In this document: piece after piece, positions 5,447 to 7,008 of the stretch
Position numbering within the stretch: position 1 is the first letter of the stretch
How the letters are laid out: each line of letters starts with the position of its first letter
Assembly (NCBI GenBank): GCA_902799855.1
Contig: CADCCA010000048.1
Coordinates: 1-7,008 of the forward strand
DNA: 7,008 bases
From: an uncultured Erysipelotrichaceae bacterium
GTDB lineage: Bacteria > Bacillota_I > Bacilli_A > RFN20 > CAG-826
Reading direction: 5' to 3'
Notes under the pieces: model-generated
Databases searched by the model: none
The model's input: only the letters and a program-made list of their open reading frames with translations
What the model was told of the DNA's origin: nothing
Made by a program: the position numbers and the translations under genes

Positions 5447-6571
5447 ATGTCACACAATGTCGTTGCTATGATACTTGCTGGTGGTAAAGGCACACGTTTA
5501 GGCCTTTTGACAAAGAAAATGGCTAAACCTGCTGTCAGCTTTGCTGCTAAATATCGCATCATCGATTTCCCACTCAGTAACTGTGCTAACTCAGGTATTA
5601 ACACAATCGGTGTTCTTACCCAATACGAACCAACTTTATTAGACAGTTACATCGGAAACGGTGAGAAATGGGGCTATAACGGAGTACACGCCCTGTTAAC
5701 TTCTATCGCTCCTCGTCAAACAGATGAAGGTGCTAACTGGTATAAGGGTACAGCGGATGCTATTACCCAAAATATTGAGTTCTTGGATGGTTTAAATCCT
5801 GACTACGTTTTGATTTTGTCAGGTGACCATATCTATAAAACAACTTATAACGAAATGATTGATTTACACGTTGATACAAAAGCGGATGCAACCATTTCCG
5901 TTATTGAAGTTGATCCAAAAGAAGCTAGTCGTTTCGGTATTATGGCTGTCGATGAAACTGACAGAATTACTGAATTCCAAGAAAAGCCAAAGAAACCAAA
6001 GAGCAATTTAGCGTCAATGGGTGTTTATGTTTTCTCTTGGAAAGTCTTAAGAAAATACTTAATTGCTGATAAAAACGCTGATACAAATCACGACTTCGGT
6101 GGTGATATTATCCCAGCCATGTTAAACGATGGCCTTAAACTTCAAGCTTATCGCTTCAAAGGCTATTGGAGAGATGTAGGAACACTTTCTTCCTTACATG
6201 AAGCCAATATGGACGTTGCTTTAGCAAGAAGCGATTTAAATCTTTATAACGATCCAAACACCAGAATCTTCACAGAAGATACCTATTCCTTACCACATTA
6301 TTTAGGCAGAGAAGGTTCAATTGTTTCTTCAATTGCTAACCAAGGTGCTATTATCTTGGGCCATGTTAAATCTTCTGTTATTTCTAACGAAGTTTTAATT
6401 GAAGAAAATGCGGAAGTGGACCGCTGCGTAGTTATGGAAGGTTCCGTCATTAAAAACGGCGCTAAACTCTATAACACAATCGTTGCCCCATATACCGTTG
6501 TTGAAGCTGGCGTGGAAGTCAACCTCAAGCAAGAAGAAATTGCCCTTATCGGCGGAAAGGTGACTCGTTAA
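5447..6571 (+). CDS. glgC: Glucose-1-phosphate adenylyltransferase, catalytic subunit GlgC
   Basis: GlgC makes ADP-glucose and pyrophosphate from glucose 1-phosphate and ATP, the committed step of bacterial glycogen synthesis in the cytosol. The 374 residues match Firmicute GlgC (about 380) and are shorter than the E. coli enzyme. The nucleotidyltransferase signature LAGGKGTRL (10-18) is followed by KPAV (27-30), RIIDFPLSNC (37-46), YKGTADA (99-105), SGDHIY (125-130) with the predicted catalytic Asp127, EKP (179-181), DFGGD (216-220) and GYWRDVGT (239-246). From about residue 290 onward, the repeating pattern typical of a left-handed beta-helix domain begins (GAIILGHVKSSVIS, EVDRCVVMEGSVI). 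All residues expected for activity are present. The start is set by AAAGGAG with a 6-nt spacer. glgD follows after one base, so the two form an operon and probably a heteromeric enzyme. Confidence 0.97.
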   Translation: MSHNVVAMILAGGKGTRLGLLTKKMAKPAVSFAAKYRIIDFPLSNCANSGINTIGVLTQYEPTLLDSYIGNGEKWGYNGVHALLTSIAPRQTDEGANWYKGTADAITQNIEFLDGLNPDYVLILSGDHIYKTTYNEMIDLHVDTKADATISVIEVDPKEASRFGIMAVDETDRITEFQEKPKKPKSNLASMGVYVFSWKVLRKYLIADKNADTNHDFGGDIIPAMLNDGLKLQAYRFKGYWRDVGTLSSLHEANMDVALARSDLNLYNDPNTRIFTEDTYSLPHYLGREGSIVSSIANQGAIILGHVKSSVISNEVLIEENAEVDRCVVMEGSVIKNGAKLYNTIVAPYTVVEAGVEVNLKQEEIALIGGKVTR

Positions 6572-6572
6572 T

Positions 6573-7008
6573 ATGGCAAAAGTATTTGGTCTTTGTAATT
6601 TACACGATGCTCCAGGTCTTGGTAAGCTCACTGAAAAGCGTCCAATCGGTACCGTATCTTTCTTAGGAAGATATGGCTTGATGGACTTTGCTCTTTCTAA
6701 TTTCTCAAACTCCGGCATTGACCGCGTTGGCATTTTAGTGGACCGCTCAATGCATTCCGTTATTTCTCACGTTCGTGATGGTAGCATTTGGATTAATAAC
6801 ACAAAGACAGGTTCTCAAAGAATCTTCTTTAACGAAAATATTCCAAGTAAGAAATTTAATACTGATATCAATAACTTACTCGCGAACCGTCTGCACTTTG
6901 AAACAGAAGATGTCGACTATGTCGTCGTCGCTCCTGCATTCTTCCTAATGTCGATTGATTTTAGAAAATATATCGATAAACACATTGAATCAGGTCGTGA
7001 GATTTCTA
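6573..7008 (+). CDS. glgD: GlgD, non-catalytic partner of ADP-glucose pyrophosphorylase (3'-truncated)
   Basis: The first 145 codons are visible and the frame is still open at the window edge. The protein is homologous to the nucleotidyltransferase half of GlgC: FLGRYGLMDFALSNFSNSGI (30-49) aligns with the RIIDFPLSNCANSGI region. The N-terminal loop reads LCNLHDAPGLGKLTE and lacks the GGxGTRL pyrophosphorylase signature, and the later VVVAPAFFL stands where GlgC has LILSGDHIY, so the catalytic Asp is missing. This is the hallmark of GlgD, which in Bacilli and related groups associates with GlgC and modulates its activity. The ATG lies one base after the glgC stop, with AAAGG about 12 nt upstream inside glgC, suggesting translational coupling. 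Full-length GlgD is about 340-370 residues, so over half lies outside the window. Confidence 0.93.
   Translation, partial: MAKVFGLCNLHDAPGLGKLTEKRPIGTVSFLGRYGLMDFALSNFSNSGIDRVGILVDRSMHSVISHVRDGSIWINNTKTGSQRIFFNENIPSKKFNTDINNLLANRLHFETEDVDYVVVAPAFFLMSIDFRKYIDKHIESGREIS

Noticed and set aside
5389..5604. Minus-strand open frame over the glgC promoter and start
   Set aside because: It is antisense to the GlgC nucleotide-binding signature and covers the clear -10 and ribosome site of glgC.
6395..6733. Minus-strand open frame over the glgC/glgD junction
   Set aside because: It is antisense to two conserved genes and has no supporting features.
1..7008. CRISPR arrays, tRNA or rRNA genes, insertion sequences, attachment sites, or toxin-antitoxin genes
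   Set aside because: I saw no regular direct repeats, no transposase or integrase motifs, no cloverleaf-like sequence, and no small paired genes in the gaps.

Overview
The window is AT-rich bacterial DNA from the low-GC Firmicutes/Tenericutes side of the tree. The order rlmN - PP2C phosphatase - Ser/Thr kinase - rsgA - rpe, followed by rpmB in reverse orientation, is the order I recall from Bacillus subtilis (yloN-prpC-prkC-cpgA-rpe-thiN ... rpmB). TGA is used as a stop and TGG encodes tryptophan, so this is not a code-4 Mycoplasma or Spiroplasma. The kinase has lost its membrane anchor and PASTA domains. My inference is an uncultured Bacilli or Mollicutes-related lineage such as those common in the gut (RF39- or Erysipelotrichia-like). 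The sequence alone does not settle the genus.

Positions 1-4456 hold one tightly packed plus-strand operon of six genes whose stops and starts overlap by 1-4 nt. They are the 3' part of rlmN (23S rRNA/tRNA adenine C2 methyltransferase), a PP2C phosphatase, a soluble Hanks-type kinase, the ribosome-assembly GTPase RsgA, ribulose-phosphate 3-epimerase, and an unrecognised six-span membrane protein where B. subtilis has thiN. A hairpin with T-tracts on both strands (4465-4498) ends this operon and the converging rpmB gene.

Positions 4517-5341 are read on the minus strand. rpmB (ribosomal protein L28) has two plausible promoters and an AT-rich leader with small inverted repeats. Upstream of it lies an unrecognised 149-residue protein with two membrane spans and a cytoplasmic domain. 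That gene has no visible Shine-Dalgarno and may be leaderless.

Positions 5342-5446 are a short divergent promoter region. From 5447 to the end, glgC and the first 145 codons of glgD form a glycogen-synthesis operon: GlgC is the catalytic ADP-glucose pyrophosphorylase and GlgD its non-catalytic partner.

Most of the window is conserved housekeeping content. I do not see a new defence, mobile or RNA-guided system. The points that merit a second look are the PASTA-less kinase, the unknown membrane protein in the thiN slot, the divergent substrate loops of Rpe, and the possibly leaderless membrane protein between rpmB and glgC. No stretch longer than about 180 bases lacks a gene.
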